A DNA stretch of 64,000 nucleotides from Bacteroidaceae bacterium (GTDB taxonomy: Bacteria > Bacteroidota > Bacteroidia > Bacteroidales > Bacteroidaceae). Positions 49,815-59,430 of the stretch are shown here, one piece after another (position 1 is the stretch's first letter; each line of letters opens with the position of its first letter). Where the stretch lies: contig JAEEZS010000061.1 of the NCBI GenBank assembly GCA_016291905.1, positions 34,512-98,511 on the forward strand, in the 5' to 3' direction. The notes beneath the pieces are model-generated. The model was given only the letters and a program-made list of their open reading frames with translations, searched no databases and was not told the origin of the DNA. The position numbers and the translations under genes were made by a program.

Positions 49815-51428
49815 TCAAAGTTCGTCACACTCTTTCAACCAGAGAGTAGCGGCTGCATCGCTGGGCATCTCCCAGGCACCCCGAGGACTGAGGCTAATTG
49901 CCGTAACCTGAGGGCCGTCGGGCATGCAGTTACGTTTGAACTGCTGGCTGATGAAACGGCGGAAGAAGGTGCGGAGCCAGTGCTTCAGTTCCTCGTCGGT
50001 GTATTTCCCTTCAGGGCCGCCAAAAACGGCCTGCGCCAAATGATAGATGCGGCGTGGGGTGGCGTGTTCCGTCATGAAGTGCCAGAGGAAGAAGTCGTGC
50101 AGCTCGTAGGGCCCGACGGCATTCTCGGTCTTCTGCTCGGGGACAAGCTCGGGCGAGATGGGGGTGTCGACAATATCAAGCAGGGTGTCGCGGACGGCCG
50201 CGTCGGTAGTGGTGTTGGCGATGTGACGGACGATGTGCTGCATGAGGGTTTTGGGGATGCTGCCGTTGACGCCGTACATGGCCATGTGGTCGCCGTTGAA
50301 GGTACACCAGCCGAGGGCAATCTCAGAGAGGTCGCCGGTGCCGATGACAATGGCATTCTCCTTGTTTGCCAAGTCCATAAGGATTTGGGTGCGTTCGCGT
50401 GCTTGGCTGTTTTCGTAGGTGACGTCGTGGTTGGCGGGATCGATGCCGATGTCGTTGAAGTGTTGGAGGCAGGCATCGCGGATGGGGATTTCTTGCATGG
50501 TGATGCCGAGGCTCTGCATAAGGGCAAGGGCATTGCGATAGGTGCGGCCTGAGGTGCCGAAGCCCGGCATGGTGATGCCGAAGATGCCCTTGCGGTCGTA
50601 GTCGAGGCGGTCGAAGGTACGCACGCAAGCCAGCAGCGCCAGCGTGGAGTCGAGGCCTCCGGATATGCCGAGGATGACCTTGGTGCTATGGATATGCAGC
50701 AAACGGGTAGCAAGGGCAGTGGACTGCATGTCGAGTATTTCCTCGAAATAGTCGTCCAGCGGCTGATCGACGGGTAGGAAGGGGGTGGCACTGACGGCCT
50801 GTGCTGAGCGGAGTGCGTCAAGGTCAATGTCGGCAGTGATGAGCTGCTCGTCTATGGCGAAGCGTTTTGCTTCGGCCAGCAGGGTTCCGTTGCTGGCAAT
50901 GAGGGCACTGCCACTGAAAACGTGGTCGGTGGTCGATTCGCCGAAACCGCAATTGCAGAAGACGATAGCCTTGTGCTCGTTCTCTGAGCGGCTGATGAGG
51001 GAACGGCGCAAACGGACGTACTCTCCCGCTACGTCGGGGGTGGCAGCGGGTAGGAGGATGATGTCGTCGCAGAGGTTCATCGGGGCATTGTCGAGTACTT
51101 GGCTAACAATGGCCCCGCCACTGATGGCAACCGTGGAGACGCGGCTTGCCGAATTGCTGCGGTAGGGGAGGCTGACAACAAAAGTTCCTTTGAGAGGCGC
51201 GGTTTGCTGCATGAAGCTGTTCAACTGGCGCTCAGCCTCGTTGAGCAGGGTGGGCATCGCAGCCAGGTCGCCACACGTAGCGCCAGTGATGCAGAGCGAC
51301 GGAAAAAGGGTGATGTCGGCCCCCAGCGACGCTGCTTTGTGGGCAAGGTGGACAAGGTGCTGGACGTTTAAGGCGCAGTCTGCGGGCTTAACGGTGGGGA
51401 CGGCTGCGGCAAGGGTTATTTTGTTCAT
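49815..51428 (-). CDS. nadE: NAD synthetase with degenerate glutaminase domain
   Basis: 537 residues from ATG 51428, about 100 shorter than the usual glutamine-dependent enzyme. The synthetase half is intact (about 240-537): KVILGISGGLDSTLALL P-loop, AIVIGTGDLSEIALGW, MAMYGVNGSIPKTL. The N-terminal nitrilase-like half is abnormal. The usual catalytic Glu in F-P-E-x-C-x-T-G-Y is Ser here (FPSLCITGATCGD). The segment that normally carries the catalytic Lys (LPNYKEFYE) and Cys (EICEDLW) is missing between VSQVLDNAP and DIILLPAATPD. It should therefore use free ammonia or an outside glutaminase (inference). Frame is open and the gene is in an active-looking operon. Confidence 0.9.
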   Translation of the reverse strand: MNKITLAAAVPTVKPADCALNVQHLVHLAHKAASLGADITLFPSLCITGATCGDLAAMPTLLNEAERQLNSFMQQTAPLKGTFVVSLPYRSNSASRVSTVAISGGAIVSQVLDNAPMNLCDDIILLPAATPDVAGEYVRLRRSLISRSENEHKAIVFCNCGFGESTTDHVFSGSALIASNGTLLAEAKRFAIDEQLITADIDLDALRSAQAVSATPFLPVDQPLDDYFEEILDMQSTALATRLLHIHSTKVILGISGGLDSTLALLACVRTFDRLDYDRKGIFGITMPGFGTSGRTYRNALALMQSLGITMQEIPIRDACLQHFNDIGIDPANHDVTYENSQARERTQILMDLANKENAIVIGTGDLSEIALGWCTFNGDHMAMYGVNGSIPKTLMQHIVRHIANTTTDAAVRDTLLDIVDTPISPELVPEQKTENAVGPYELHDFFLWHFMTEHATPRRIYHLAQAVFGGPEGKYTDEELKHWLRTFFRRFISQQFKRNCMPDGPQVTAISLSPRGAWEMPSDAAATLWLKECDEL

Positions 51429-51441
51429 GAATGAAAGTTTT

Positions 51442-52164
51442 TTAGAAGATGGCACCGATGGAGAAACTGACGCCGTTCTTGCGGCGGTCAAAGATGAAGT
51501 TTTCCGTACTGACTTGGCCATGATTGTCGATGGTGGTGAAGTAACGGCTGATGTTGTTCAAACCTGCCTCGAAGGAGATGTCGAAGTAGAGGTGGCTGAT
51601 ATTGACATTGAATCCGATGACGCCGCTGAAGATGAACGGCCAGATGGTTTCGTCGATGTCAGCTTGGCTGAAATTCTCAAACAGATGTCGGCTGCGGCCG
51701 GGGAGGATGAAGTTGACCTTCGGTCCGCCGAAGATGGCAAGGCGATAGGGGGCTTGATTTTCGATGTAGTAGCCATAGTAGAGGGGCACTTCCAGTCCGA
51801 ACAGTTCGGTGCTGATGGTGGAGATGTCGGACGACGTGGCGCTAGGGCTCCATAGTGCTGTGGGGAAGAGGATAGAGTAGCGGCTGATGTTGTAGGCTAC
51901 CTCGGTCTGCAGGTAATGGTGCCGGATGTTGAGGCGGGCAAAGGCTGCATAGCTCAGGCTGACCTCGGATTTCGTAGTGATGTCGGTGATGTCAGTGCCG
52001 TCGATGTAGAGTCTCTCCACGGAGTAGATGGTGGAGCTGAAACTTGCACGGGCACCGTAGTTAAACGAGGTCCTTCGGATCTCGAACTTCTTTCCACCCT
52101 GAGCAAACGTTGTTGAAATGCAGCAAAGGAGTATAATAAAGAGTATGGTTTTATTAAATCTCAT
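51442..52164 (-). CDS. Outer-membrane beta-barrel protein, PorT-like
   Basis: 240 residues from ATG 52164 with signal peptide MRFNKTILFIILLCCISTTFA. Alternating hydrophobic/polar strands run to the end, including YLQTEVAYNISRY, GLEVPLYYGYYI and LAIFGGPKVNFI, with a terminal aromatic residue (SIGAIF) as for barrel insertion. It resembles the outer-membrane barrel family (PorT/OMP_b-brl_2). Specific function unknown. One base separates it from the flavin reductase stop. Confidence 0.82.
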   Translation of the reverse strand: MRFNKTILFIILLCCISTTFAQGGKKFEIRRTSFNYGARASFSSTIYSVERLYIDGTDITDITTKSEVSLSYAAFARLNIRHHYLQTEVAYNISRYSILFPTALWSPSATSSDISTISTELFGLEVPLYYGYYIENQAPYRLAIFGGPKVNFILPGRSRHLFENFSQADIDETIWPFIFSGVIGFNVNISHLYFDISFEAGLNNISRYFTTIDNHGQVSTENFIFDRRKNGVSFSIGAIF

Positions 52165-52165
52165 C

Positions 52166-52747
52166 TTACTCCTCGTTTTTCGTTTTTGCCACGCTCCAGC
52201 CGAACTTGCCGATTTTCTCCCCCAGATGGTAGTAGCCGCCGTGAACATAGACGAGCGGGTCGCTTTCCGCCAGTTCGAACTTATCCGTCTCGTGGTTGTA
52301 GTAGCGTTCGTCAGCCAGCACGTTCAACACGTCAGCCACAAACATCTCGTGTGAGCCGAGGGGAATGATGTCCTTCACGCGGCACTCAATGCTCAGTGGC
52401 GCCTCTTTGATGATGGGGGCTTGGACTATCTCGGCCTTGCCGGGGGTGAGGTGCATCTCAGCAAACTTGTTGTAGTCTTTGCCTGAGCGGACGCCACACC
52501 AGTCCGTTGCCCGTGCCAGCTCGGCCGTGGTGAGGTTGATGACGAACTCCATGTTCCGTTTCAGCAGTTCCGACGAGTGGCGCTCGGGACGCACGGAGAT
52601 ATAGCACATCGGCGGATTCGAGCAGAGCGTTCCCACCCACGCGATGGTGATGATGTTGTACTCCTCGGGTGTGCTCCCCACCGTCACCATCACGGCAGGC
52701 AGCGGATAAATCATCGTGCCGGGCTTGAAACTGCGCTTAGTACTCAT
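52166..52747 (-). CDS. Flavin reductase family protein (FMN-binding split barrel)
   Basis: 193 residues from ATG 52747, overlapping the pyrI stop by four bases. Split-barrel features: [54 protein letters not shown], and a C-terminal [20 protein letters not shown]. Binds FMN; the partner is unknown. Its coupling to pyrI is likely historical, not functional. Confidence 0.88.
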   Translation of the reverse strand: MSTKRSFKPGTMIYPLPAVMVTVGSTPEEYNIITIAWVGTLCSNPPMCYISVRPERHSSELLKRNMEFVINLTTAELARATDWCGVRSGKDYNKFAEMHLTPGKAEIVQAPIIKEAPLSIECRVKDIIPLGSHEMFVADVLNVLADERYYNHETDKFELAESDPLVYVHGGYYHLGEKIGKFGWSVAKTKNEE

Positions 52748-53181
52748 ACGTTCAACTCCTTCTCGCAGTAGTGACATTTCAGGAGACGTTGTTCCTTGTT
52801 TATAACGTGGAAGAACGATGACATCGGCTCGTTGTTTGAGATACACTTGGGGTTGGGACAGCGCACGATGCCATGCAGCTCGTCGGGGATGACGACGGTC
52901 TTCTTCTCCACCACCTCGTAGTCGTGGATGATGTTGAGCACCACGTTCGGGGCGGTGACGGAGAGACGGCTGATTTCCTCGTCGGAGAAGAAACGGTCGG
53001 CTACCTTGATGATGCCCTTACGGCCGATTTTTTCTGATTCAAGGTTGTAGCCGATGGTGACGCTGCTCTTTTCGTTCTGGAGGCCGAGGAGGTCGATGAG
53101 CTTGAAGACAAGCTCCGAGGGAATATGGTCGATGACAGTGCCGTTTTTTAACGCTGCTACTAATAATTCTTCTTTCTTCAT
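52744..53181 (-). CDS. pyrI: Aspartate carbamoyltransferase regulatory subunit
   Basis: 145 residues. Allosteric domain with [15 protein letters not shown] and [13 protein letters not shown]. Zinc domain has four cysteines: [10 protein letters not shown] and [10 protein letters not shown]. It binds CTP/ATP and controls PyrB. The 19-bp gap from pyrB is normal for this pair. Confidence 0.97.
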   Translation of the reverse strand: MKKEELLVAALKNGTVIDHIPSELVFKLIDLLGLQNEKSSVTIGYNLESEKIGRKGIIKVADRFFSDEEISRLSVTAPNVVLNIIHDYEVVEKKTVVIPDELHGIVRCPNPKCISNNEPMSSFFHVINKEQRLLKCHYCEKELNV

Positions 53182-53200
53182 AGTTCTTTCCTTTTTAAAA

Positions 53201-54109
53201 TCATCCTTCAATCTCCAGGCAATCGCAGATAAGTGCCTGACGGACGAAGAGTCCGTTCTTGGCTTGCTGGAAATAATACGCCTGCGGGCAGTCGTCCACG
53301 TCGTAGGCAATCTCGCCCACGCGGGGCAGGGGGTGCAGGATGCGCAGGTTCGGGCGTGTGTGGCGTAGCATATCTGCCCGCAGCACATAGACGTTTTTCA
53401 CCCGCTCATACTCCATGAGGTCGGTGAAGCGTTCACGCTGCACGCGTGTCATGTAGATGATGTCGGCGGCGTTGATGAGCGTCTCGTCGAACTCGGTGTG
53501 CTCGGTGAAGTCGATGCCGTGCTCGCGGCAGTAGAGTTTGTACTCGTTCGGCATGGCCAGTTCCGTGGGGGCCACGAAATGGAAGCGCGGGTGGAAGTGG
53601 CGCATAGCCATGATGAGCGAATGCACCGTGCGTCCGTACTTCAGGTCGCCTACCAGGCAGATATCAAGTCCGTCCAGCGTGCCCTGTGTCTTCATGATGG
53701 AGTAGAGGTCGAGCATTGTCTGCGAGGGGTGTTGGTTGGCACCGTCACCTGCATTGATGATGGGTACGGGCGAGACCTCGCTGGCATAACGTGCTGCACC
53801 CTCCAGGTGGTGGCGCATGACGATAATGTCGGCGTAGTTGCTCACCATCATGATGGTGTCCTTCAGCGACTCACCCTTCGACGAACTGCTGGTGGCAGCG
53901 TCAGAGAAGCCGATGACACGCGCCCCGAGGCGGTTTGCAGCTGTCTCGAAACTCAGCCTCGTGCGGGTTGACGGCTCGAAAAACAAGGTGGCTACTACCC
54001 GTCCGTCCAGCGTCTTACGGTTGGGCATGGCCTCGAAACGTGCTGCCGAGGCAAGCAGCGAGAGAATCTTCTCTTTCCCTAAATCAGCAATGGTTACCAG
54101 ACTGTGCAT
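53201..54109 (-). CDS. pyrB: Aspartate carbamoyltransferase catalytic subunit
   Basis: 302 residues. Carbamoyl-phosphate site [56 protein letters not shown], and the aspartate-binding VQRERF and HPLPRVGEI. First step of pyrimidine synthesis proper. First gene of a probable eight-gene operon ending at 47567. Confidence 0.98.
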   Translation of the reverse strand: MHSLVTIADLGKEKILSLLASAARFEAMPNRKTLDGRVVATLFFEPSTRTRLSFETAANRLGARVIGFSDAATSSSSKGESLKDTIMMVSNYADIIVMRHHLEGAARYASEVSPVPIINAGDGANQHPSQTMLDLYSIMKTQGTLDGLDICLVGDLKYGRTVHSLIMAMRHFHPRFHFVAPTELAMPNEYKLYCREHGIDFTEHTEFDETLINAADIIYMTRVQRERFTDLMEYERVKNVYVLRADMLRHTRPNLRILHPLPRVGEIAYDVDDCPQAYYFQQAKNGLFVRQALICDCLEIEG

Positions 54110-54144
54110 AATGCTATTTGCTATTTTCGATTACGTTTTTGGCC

Positions 54145-54153
54145 GCGAAGTTA
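54145..54153 (-). promoter_or_regulatory. Probable -7 element for the pyrB operon
   Basis: On the minus strand TAACTTCGC, a one-base variant of TAnnTTTGC, 36 bp before the pyrB ATG. Confidence 0.4.
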
Positions 54154-54185
54154 AGAGATTTCGCGCGAAAAAGCAAGCCTTTGGT

Positions 54186-54225
54186 ATAAAAAACTATGAG
54201 CAGACGGAAAAAACTCTGTCTGCTC
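54186..54225 (-). terminator. Terminator after tRNA-Pro
   Basis: On the minus strand, stem GAGCAGAC / GTCTGCTC followed by ATAGTTTTTTAT, immediately downstream of the tRNA. Confidence 0.8.
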
Positions 54226-54237
54226 ACTGATGGTGTG

Positions 54238-54310
54238 TCGGGATGACACGACTCGAACGTGCGACCACTTGGTCCCAAACCAAGTATACTACCAACTGTA
54301 CTACATCCCG
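54238..54310 (-). tRNA. tRNA-Pro (TGG)
   Basis: 73 nt on the minus strand. Acceptor CGGGATG / CATCCCG, anticodon loop TTTGGGA with TGG, T loop GTTCGAGTC. CCA not encoded. Confidence 0.96.
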
Positions 54311-54329
54311 CACTCTTGTATTTCGGGCT

Positions 54330-54362
54330 GCAAAGGTAGTGCCTTTTGCCGTGCAATGCAAA
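54330..54362 (-). promoter_or_regulatory. Promoter of tRNA-Pro
   Basis: On the minus strand TTTG (54359-54362), 20 bases, TACCTTTGC (54330-54338); 19 bp before the tRNA. Confidence 0.75.
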
Positions 54363-54439
54363 TAAAAGCTGCTGTTTTTTTTCATGATGCCGAAAAAACC
54401 AGCTGAAAGGACAGAAAAAGTCCGTGCGATGTGGCTGTA

Positions 54440-54925
54440 TTACTCTATTTTCTCCAGCCGTAGCAGCCACGCTTTGCGGTCGATGCTAGCGGCGTAACCC
54501 GTCAGCGTACCGTCGGCGCCGATGATGCGGTGACAAGGGATGATGAGTGCGATAGGGTTGTGCCCGACGGCTCCCCCTACGGCGCGCGCCGAGGTGCAGC
54601 CGATGCGTCGGGCAATGTCGCCGTAAGTGCTTGTCTGGCCGAAGGGAATGGTGAGAAGTTCCTCCCACACGGCTTTGCGAAACGGCGTAGTGCGCAACAA
54701 CAGCGGGGGCGTGAAGCCGGGCTCTCGCCCGCTGAAATAGGTATCAAGCCACTCGCGTGTCTGCTGGAAAATGGGGATTTCGGCTGAGTGCGTCAAATCC
54801 TTCGTCTCAGGGTCGGGAGCAGGGGCGTGTCGCTGCCTTTCAAACCAGAGCCCGGTGAGGCTTGTTCCGTTGCTGCTCATCGTCATTTCCCCGAGGGGAG
54901 AGTCGTAAGGCATCGTGATATCCAT
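54440..54925 (-). CDS. ogt: Methylated-DNA-[protein]-cysteine S-methyltransferase
   Basis: 161 residues. The active-site motif IIPCHRIIG is present at about 127-135, with FRKAVWEELLTIPFGQTSTYGDIARRIG before it and YAASIDRKAWLLRLE after. It repairs O6-methylguanine by irreversible transfer to the cysteine. It sits near an AlkD-like gene, though 60 bp and no shared overlap separate them. Confidence 0.95.
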   Translation of the reverse strand: MDITMPYDSPLGEMTMSSNGTSLTGLWFERQRHAPAPDPETKDLTHSAEIPIFQQTREWLDTYFSGREPGFTPPLLLRTTPFRKAVWEELLTIPFGQTSTYGDIARRIGCTSARAVGGAVGHNPIALIIPCHRIIGADGTLTGYAASIDRKAWLLRLEKIE

Positions 54926-54984
54926 TTTCCTAAGTATCCGAATTTCACGTTGTAATTTCCAAGAGAAATCAACAAGTTTTCAAT

Positions 54985-55665
54985 CTATTTTATCTTCAAG
55001 GAACGGAGGTGCGCTTTCTGCTCTGTGGTGATGCGGAAGCTTTCAACGGCTTTCTGGATGGTGCGGTTATGCGTCCAGCGGTCAAGACGCTGCTGCTCGA
55101 TGTAGGGCAGGGTGGTGTCGTACTGCTTGGCGAGGGCGGTGGCGAAGTACCACGCTTGCATCATGCGGACGTAGTATTCGTCGCGCCGGATGCGGGCCAC
55201 GTCGTCCAGGAAACGGGGATTGAAGTCGGGGCCGTCAAGGAAATGCTGCATCAGCATCCCGATGCCGAAACGGATGGTGTATTCGTGTTCCGCATTCATC
55301 CATGCCGCGATGGCGGGAAGCAGTTCGGCCTTGTGCCGGCGGAAACAAGTGGGCGAGAGCTGGTCGCACGTTGCCCAGTTGTCCACGAAGGGGAGGAAGC
55401 GCTCCACCTCGTTGAGGCAGCGACGGCAGTCCTTCATCGCCGAGAGGATGAAGGCGTGCAGTTGGTTCTCGTCGAAGGTCGGGTGGGGCAGGGTGGCGAT
55501 AAACGCTTCCGCCTCGCCGCTCTTCAGCAACTCCTTGGCCAGACTGCGGAGGAGGGGCGTCCGCACACCGACGATGCGTTCAGGGCTGACGTTCGGGAGC
55601 AGTTTCCGCTGGAATGCAGCATAGCCGTCATCGGCTAAGGAGTGGAGATGTTGCCCGACGGTCAT
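54985..55665 (-). CDS. AlkD-like DNA alkylation repair protein
   Basis: 226 residues from ATG 55665, overlapping the GH43 stop by four bases. HEAT-like helical repeats: RIVGVRTPLLRSLAKELLK, ENQLHAFILSAMKD, LPFVDNWATCDQLSPTCF with the family W-x-x-x-D, and YYVRMMQAWYFATALA. AlkD-type glycosylases remove alkylated purines. This shorter branch is not proven active. Confidence 0.85.
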   Translation of the reverse strand: MTVGQHLHSLADDGYAAFQRKLLPNVSPERIVGVRTPLLRSLAKELLKSGEAEAFIATLPHPTFDENQLHAFILSAMKDCRRCLNEVERFLPFVDNWATCDQLSPTCFRRHKAELLPAIAAWMNAEHEYTIRFGIGMLMQHFLDGPDFNPRFLDDVARIRRDEYYVRMMQAWYFATALAKQYDTTLPYIEQQRLDRWTHNRTIQKAVESFRITTEQKAHLRSLKIK

Positions 55666-57068
55666 TGGGCTGCGTCGGGGGTGACGGTGAGGTGATCGAC
55701 GGTGCAGTCGGGGCCGCTGCGTTTCCAGGCGGGGCGGAGGGACATGAAGCTGCCCAGCACGTTGTGGTGCATGGCGGAGACGTCGAGCGTCGTTCCTACG
55801 GGGCGCAAACGGCGTGGCGAGCGTCCGGCGTAGAGGGTGACGGTGTTGCAGCGGTTGACGATGCGCAGCCAGAGTTGCCTGCCATAGGGGTTGGGGAGTT
55901 CTTCCACCTGCTTCCCCTCGTGCCAGAGGTGGAGGGTGGAGGCGTCGGCCGTGATGCCGGAGAAGGACTTCGCGTTGTAGCTGAGCAGCAGTCCGGCCTC
56001 GCCGTCGGCGGGCGGCAGGGAGACACGGCCGGTGAACGTGTAGCAGGTGTCGCCCACCACGATGGTCTGCATGTCGGTGTCGCCCTTCCACGAGAGCCAT
56101 TCGCCCTTCACTCGCGGCGTGTCGGCGACGCTTCCTTTAGGCAGTGTGCGGCCTTCGCTCTTGTCGGCCACGGGCCATCCGTCGGCGGTCCAGGTCATGG
56201 GCTCGAGCAGCGTGTGGCGGCCCAGTGTGTGGTAGTTTTTGCGGTAGGCGTGATAGACCATCCACCAATCACCCCGGGCATCGGCAAAGAGGGTGCCGTG
56301 CCCCTTCGACCACCAAGTCTCGTCGGCGCTCCACGTGTGCACGATGGGGTTGTAGGGCGACTGCTCCCAGGGGCCTTCGAGGCTGCGGCTGCGGCATGCC
56401 ACGGCCATGTGGCTGGTGGCGGGGCCCGCGGTGCCACCCTCGGCCGAGATGATGTAGTACCATCCGTCGTGGCGCACCACCTTGGGGCTCTCGAGGCACT
56501 CGCACTCCACCACCCAGTCGTCGGGGATAGGCCAGGCATCGTAGGCATGGCGGATGTCGCCGGCGGTGCTTAGCCCGTCGGGGCTGAGGGGCGCGCTGAT
56601 TCCCCCGTTGAAGAAGAGCACGCGGGAGCCATCGTCAGCCACGCCCAGACCGGGGTCGATGGCGCGGATGCCGAGGTCGACGGGCTTGCTCCACGGGCCG
56701 CGCACGTCGTCGGCCCAAACCACATAGATGCGGCCGTCGGCAGGGAAGTAGATGTAGTACCGTCCGTCCGCCTTCTGGAAGTCGGGCGCCCACACGGTGC
56801 CGAGGTACGTGTCGAGGGCGTGCCCCAGCAGTTCCCAGTGCACAAGGTCGGTGCTGTGCCAGACGGGCAGGGCAGGGAGCCAGTAGTTGGTGGTGAAGGT
56901 CATGTAGTAGTCGTCGCCATCGACCAGGATGGACGGGTCGGGGTAGTCGCCGGCAAAGATGGCGATGGGCCAGCCGGTGGCCTCCGCGGGCGTGGCGGGG
57001 CGCTTAGCCCCCGTGCAGGCGCACAGGAGGACGAGCAATGCGGTGAGGATGAGGTGTATCTTTTTCAT
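55662..57068 (-). CDS. GH43-family glycoside hydrolase, lipoprotein
   Basis: 468 residues from ATG 57068. Signal peptide with lipobox-like LLCAC. Five-bladed propeller with the three acidic residues of GH43: Asp in FAGDYPDPSIL, Asp in RAIDPGLGVAD and Glu in ECLESPKVV. A C-terminal beta-sandwich (about 330-468) follows. It likely cleaves arabinose- or xylose-containing glycans at the cell surface. Unusually it is translationally coupled to a DNA-repair gene. Confidence 0.9.
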   Translation of the reverse strand: MKKIHLILTALLVLLCACTGAKRPATPAEATGWPIAIFAGDYPDPSILVDGDDYYMTFTTNYWLPALPVWHSTDLVHWELLGHALDTYLGTVWAPDFQKADGRYYIYFPADGRIYVVWADDVRGPWSKPVDLGIRAIDPGLGVADDGSRVLFFNGGISAPLSPDGLSTAGDIRHAYDAWPIPDDWVVECECLESPKVVRHDGWYYIISAEGGTAGPATSHMAVACRSRSLEGPWEQSPYNPIVHTWSADETWWSKGHGTLFADARGDWWMVYHAYRKNYHTLGRHTLLEPMTWTADGWPVADKSEGRTLPKGSVADTPRVKGEWLSWKGDTDMQTIVVGDTCYTFTGRVSLPPADGEAGLLLSYNAKSFSGITADASTLHLWHEGKQVEELPNPYGRQLWLRIVNRCNTVTLYAGRSPRRLRPVGTTLDVSAMHHNVLGSFMSLRPAWKRSGPDCTVDHLTVTPDAAQ

Positions 57069-57095
57069 TCGGGGCATTTGTTGTTTGTTTACGAT

Positions 57096-57128
57096 GCAAA
57101 GATACGGCAAGTTTTTCGATTCTCCAAA
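57096..57128 (-). promoter_or_regulatory. Promoter of the GH43-alkD pair
   Basis: On the minus strand TTTG (57125-57128), 20 bases, TATCTTTGC (57096-57104); 28 bp before the ATG. Confidence 0.7.
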
Positions 57129-57193
57129 CAAAATCCGAATTTTTTGAAAAAAATATATTTTTTTCAAACGGCCTTTTTTCCGAGGGGGGGTAA

Positions 57194-57374
57194 GGTTACA
57201 TGGTTACATGGTTACATCACCCCCTCCTGCCCGCGCGCATTATTATTATATATTAAGGGAGTATTAAGTATTATTATTTAAAATCTAATAAATCTACATA
57301 TCTAATAATACATAAATCTACTATCGCGCACGCAAAAGGAGCATGTAACCATGTAACCGTGTAACCTTGTAACC
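57194..57374. repeat. Inverted GGTTACAT / ATGTAACC octamer element
   Basis: Left arm: three exact GGTTACAT units (57194-57217). Right arm: four xTGTAACC units (57343-57374), the reverse complement. The 125-bp AT-rich spacer has GCGCGC near its left end and GCGCAC near its right and contains many ATTATT/AATAAT stretches that could pair. No coding content. It lies between the divergent GH43 and aspS genes. Confidence 0.88.
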
Positions 57375-57393
57375 TTGGGTCCTTCGCCCAGCC

Positions 57394-57463
57394 CCCCCTT
57401 CTGTCCGCCCAGCGCCCCCTTCTGCGCGCTACGTCCCCCCTTCTGTCCGCCCGGAAGGGGGGA
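57394..57463. repeat. 21-bp tandem repeats CCCCCTTCTGTCCGCCC
   Basis: Three 21-bp units start at 57394, 57415 and 57436, followed by GGGGGG that can pair with the C-runs. Same 21-bp period as the array at 28739 but unrelated in sequence. Confidence 0.85.
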
Positions 57464-57489
57464 ATATGTGTGAAAACTGAAAGTTTTTT

Positions 57490-57521
57490 TTGTTATTCGC
57501 GCAATGTGTAGTAATTTTGCC
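57490..57521 (+). promoter_or_regulatory. Promoter of aspS
   Basis: TTTG at 57490-57493, exactly 19 bases, TAATTTTGC at 57513-57521; 39 bp before the ATG. Confidence 0.82.
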
Positions 57522-57560
57522 AGCGAAAAGAAATACCTCAATAACATATAGCATAACGAA

Positions 57561-59315
57561 ATGTACAGAACTAAGACGTGCGGTGAGCTACGGCTCGCCA
57601 ATGCAGGTGAGAAAGTGACGCTGGCCGGATGGGTGCAGCGCACACGTAAGATGGGCGGCATGACCTTCGTGGATTTGCGCGACCGCTATGGCATTACCCA
57701 GCTGGTGTTTAACGATGAGCGCGACGCAGCGCTGTGTGAACAGGCCAACCGCCTGGGACGCGAGTACGTCGTGCAGGCGACGGGCATCGTCAGCGAACGC
57801 TCGAATAAGAACGCCAAGATGCCTACGGGCGACGTGGAAATCCTCGTCGATGCCCTGAACATCCTCAATGTCTCTGCCACACCCCCCTTCACCATCGAGG
57901 ACAACACCGATGGCGGCGACGACCTGCGCATGAAATACCGCTACCTCGACCTTCGCCGGCAGGCTGTGCGCAGCAACCTTGAGCTCCGCCACAAGATGGC
58001 CTTCGAGGTGCGCCGCTACCTCGACGGGCAGGGATTCCTTGAGGTGGAGACTCCCGTGCTGGTGAACAGCACCCCCGAGGGCGCCCGCGACTTCGTCGTC
58101 CCCAGCCGCATGAACCCCGGCCAGTTCTACGCCCTGCCGCAGAGCCCGCAGACGCTGAAGCAGCTGCTGATGGTGAGCGGCTTCGACCGCTACTTCCAGA
58201 TTGTGAAGTGCTTCCGCGACGAAGACCTGCGTGCCGACCGTCAGCCCGAGTTCACGCAGATTGACTGCGAGATGTCGTTCGTCGAGCAGGAGGACATCCT
58301 GCAGATGTTCGAGGGCATGATTCGCCACCTCTTCAAGGCCATCCTCGGCATCGACATTCCCACGCTGCCGCGCATGACGTGGGCCGACGCCATGAAGTAC
58401 TACGGCTCCGACAAGCCCGACACCCGCTTCGGCATGCGTTTCGTGGAGCTGATGGATGTGCTGAAGGGCTACGGTTTCAGCGTCTTCGACGATGCGGCCT
58501 ACATCGGCGGCATCTGCGCTAAGGGCGCCGCCACCTACACCCGCAAGCAGATTGACGCCCTCACCGACTACGTCCGTCGCCCGCAGGTGGGCGCCAAGGG
58601 TATGGTCTATGCCCGCGTCGAAGCCGACGGCACCGTGAAGTCCAGTGTTGATAAGTTCTATACCCAGGAGGTGCTCCAGCAGCTGAAGGCCGCCTTCGCC
58701 GCCGAGCCCGGCGACCTCATCCTCATCCTCAGCGGCGACGATGCCATGCGCACCCGTAAGCAGCTGAACGAGCTGCGTCTCTACGTGGGCGAACAGCTCG
58801 GCCTCCGTCCCCGCGACAAGTTCTCGTGCCTCTGGGTCATCGACTTCCCCATGTACGAGTGGAGTGACGAGGAGCAGCGCCTCATGGCCATGCACCATCC
58901 CTTCACCTCGCCCAAGCCCGAGGACATTCCTCTGCTCGACACCGACCCCGCCATTGTTCGCGCCAATGCCTACGACATGGTCATCAACGGCGTTGAGGTG
59001 GGCGGCGGCTCCATCCGTATCCACGATGCCCAGCTGCAGCAGAAGATATTCGAGATTCTCGGCTTCACCCCCGAGCAGGCACAGGCCAAGTTCGGCTTCC
59101 TGATGAATGCCTTCAAGTTTGGCGCACCCCCTCACGGAGGCCTTGCTTACGGTCTCGACCGCCTCGTCAGCATCTTTGCCGGCCTCGACAGCATCCGCGA
59201 CTGCATCGCCTTCCCGAAGAACAACCAGGGGCGCGACGTCATGCTCGGTGCCCCGGGTCCCCTCGACCCCGTGCAGTTCGACGAGCTTCAGATAAAAGTG
59301 GACTTGAAAGACTGA
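57561..59315 (+). CDS. aspS: Aspartyl-tRNA synthetase
   Basis: 584 residues, normal bacterial length. The anticodon-binding OB fold (about 1-110) includes [20 protein letters not shown]. Class II catalytic core: motif 2 [18 protein letters not shown], the bacterial insertion domain (about 290-420), and motif 3 [14 protein letters not shown]. Charges tRNA-Asp. Monocistronic. Confidence 0.98.
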   Translation: MYRTKTCGELRLANAGEKVTLAGWVQRTRKMGGMTFVDLRDRYGITQLVFNDERDAALCEQANRLGREYVVQATGIVSERSNKNAKMPTGDVEILVDALNILNVSATPPFTIEDNTDGGDDLRMKYRYLDLRRQAVRSNLELRHKMAFEVRRYLDGQGFLEVETPVLVNSTPEGARDFVVPSRMNPGQFYALPQSPQTLKQLLMVSGFDRYFQIVKCFRDEDLRADRQPEFTQIDCEMSFVEQEDILQMFEGMIRHLFKAILGIDIPTLPRMTWADAMKYYGSDKPDTRFGMRFVELMDVLKGYGFSVFDDAAYIGGICAKGAATYTRKQIDALTDYVRRPQVGAKGMVYARVEADGTVKSSVDKFYTQEVLQQLKAAFAAEPGDLILILSGDDAMRTRKQLNELRLYVGEQLGLRPRDKFSCLWVIDFPMYEWSDEEQRLMAMHHPFTSPKPEDIPLLDTDPAIVRANAYDMVINGVEVGGGSIRIHDAQLQQKIFEILGFTPEQAQAKFGFLMNAFKFGAPPHGGLAYGLDRLVSIFAGLDSIRDCIAFPKNNQGRDVMLGAPGPLDPVQFDELQIKVDLKD

Positions 59316-59341
59316 AACACAAAAAAAAGGCGGCAAAATTG

Positions 59342-59373
59342 TTTGTATTAATCAAGAAAGTCACTATCTTTGC
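59342..59373 (+). promoter_or_regulatory. Promoter of the 59431 gene
   Basis: TTTG at 59342-59345, exactly 19 bases, TATCTTTGC at 59365-59373; 57 bp before the ATG. Confidence 0.82.
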
Positions 59374-59430
59374 GCGTCAATTGATTCTGAAAACTGTTGT
59401 AACTTTATTATTCACTAAATCCAAAACACT

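Noticed and set aside
57588..59336. Long open frame of 582 codons opposite aspS
   Set aside because: A shadow of the GC-rich aspS coding strand; no start context, no family motif. Other long antisense frames (32040-34205, 59452-60795) were rejected for the same reason.
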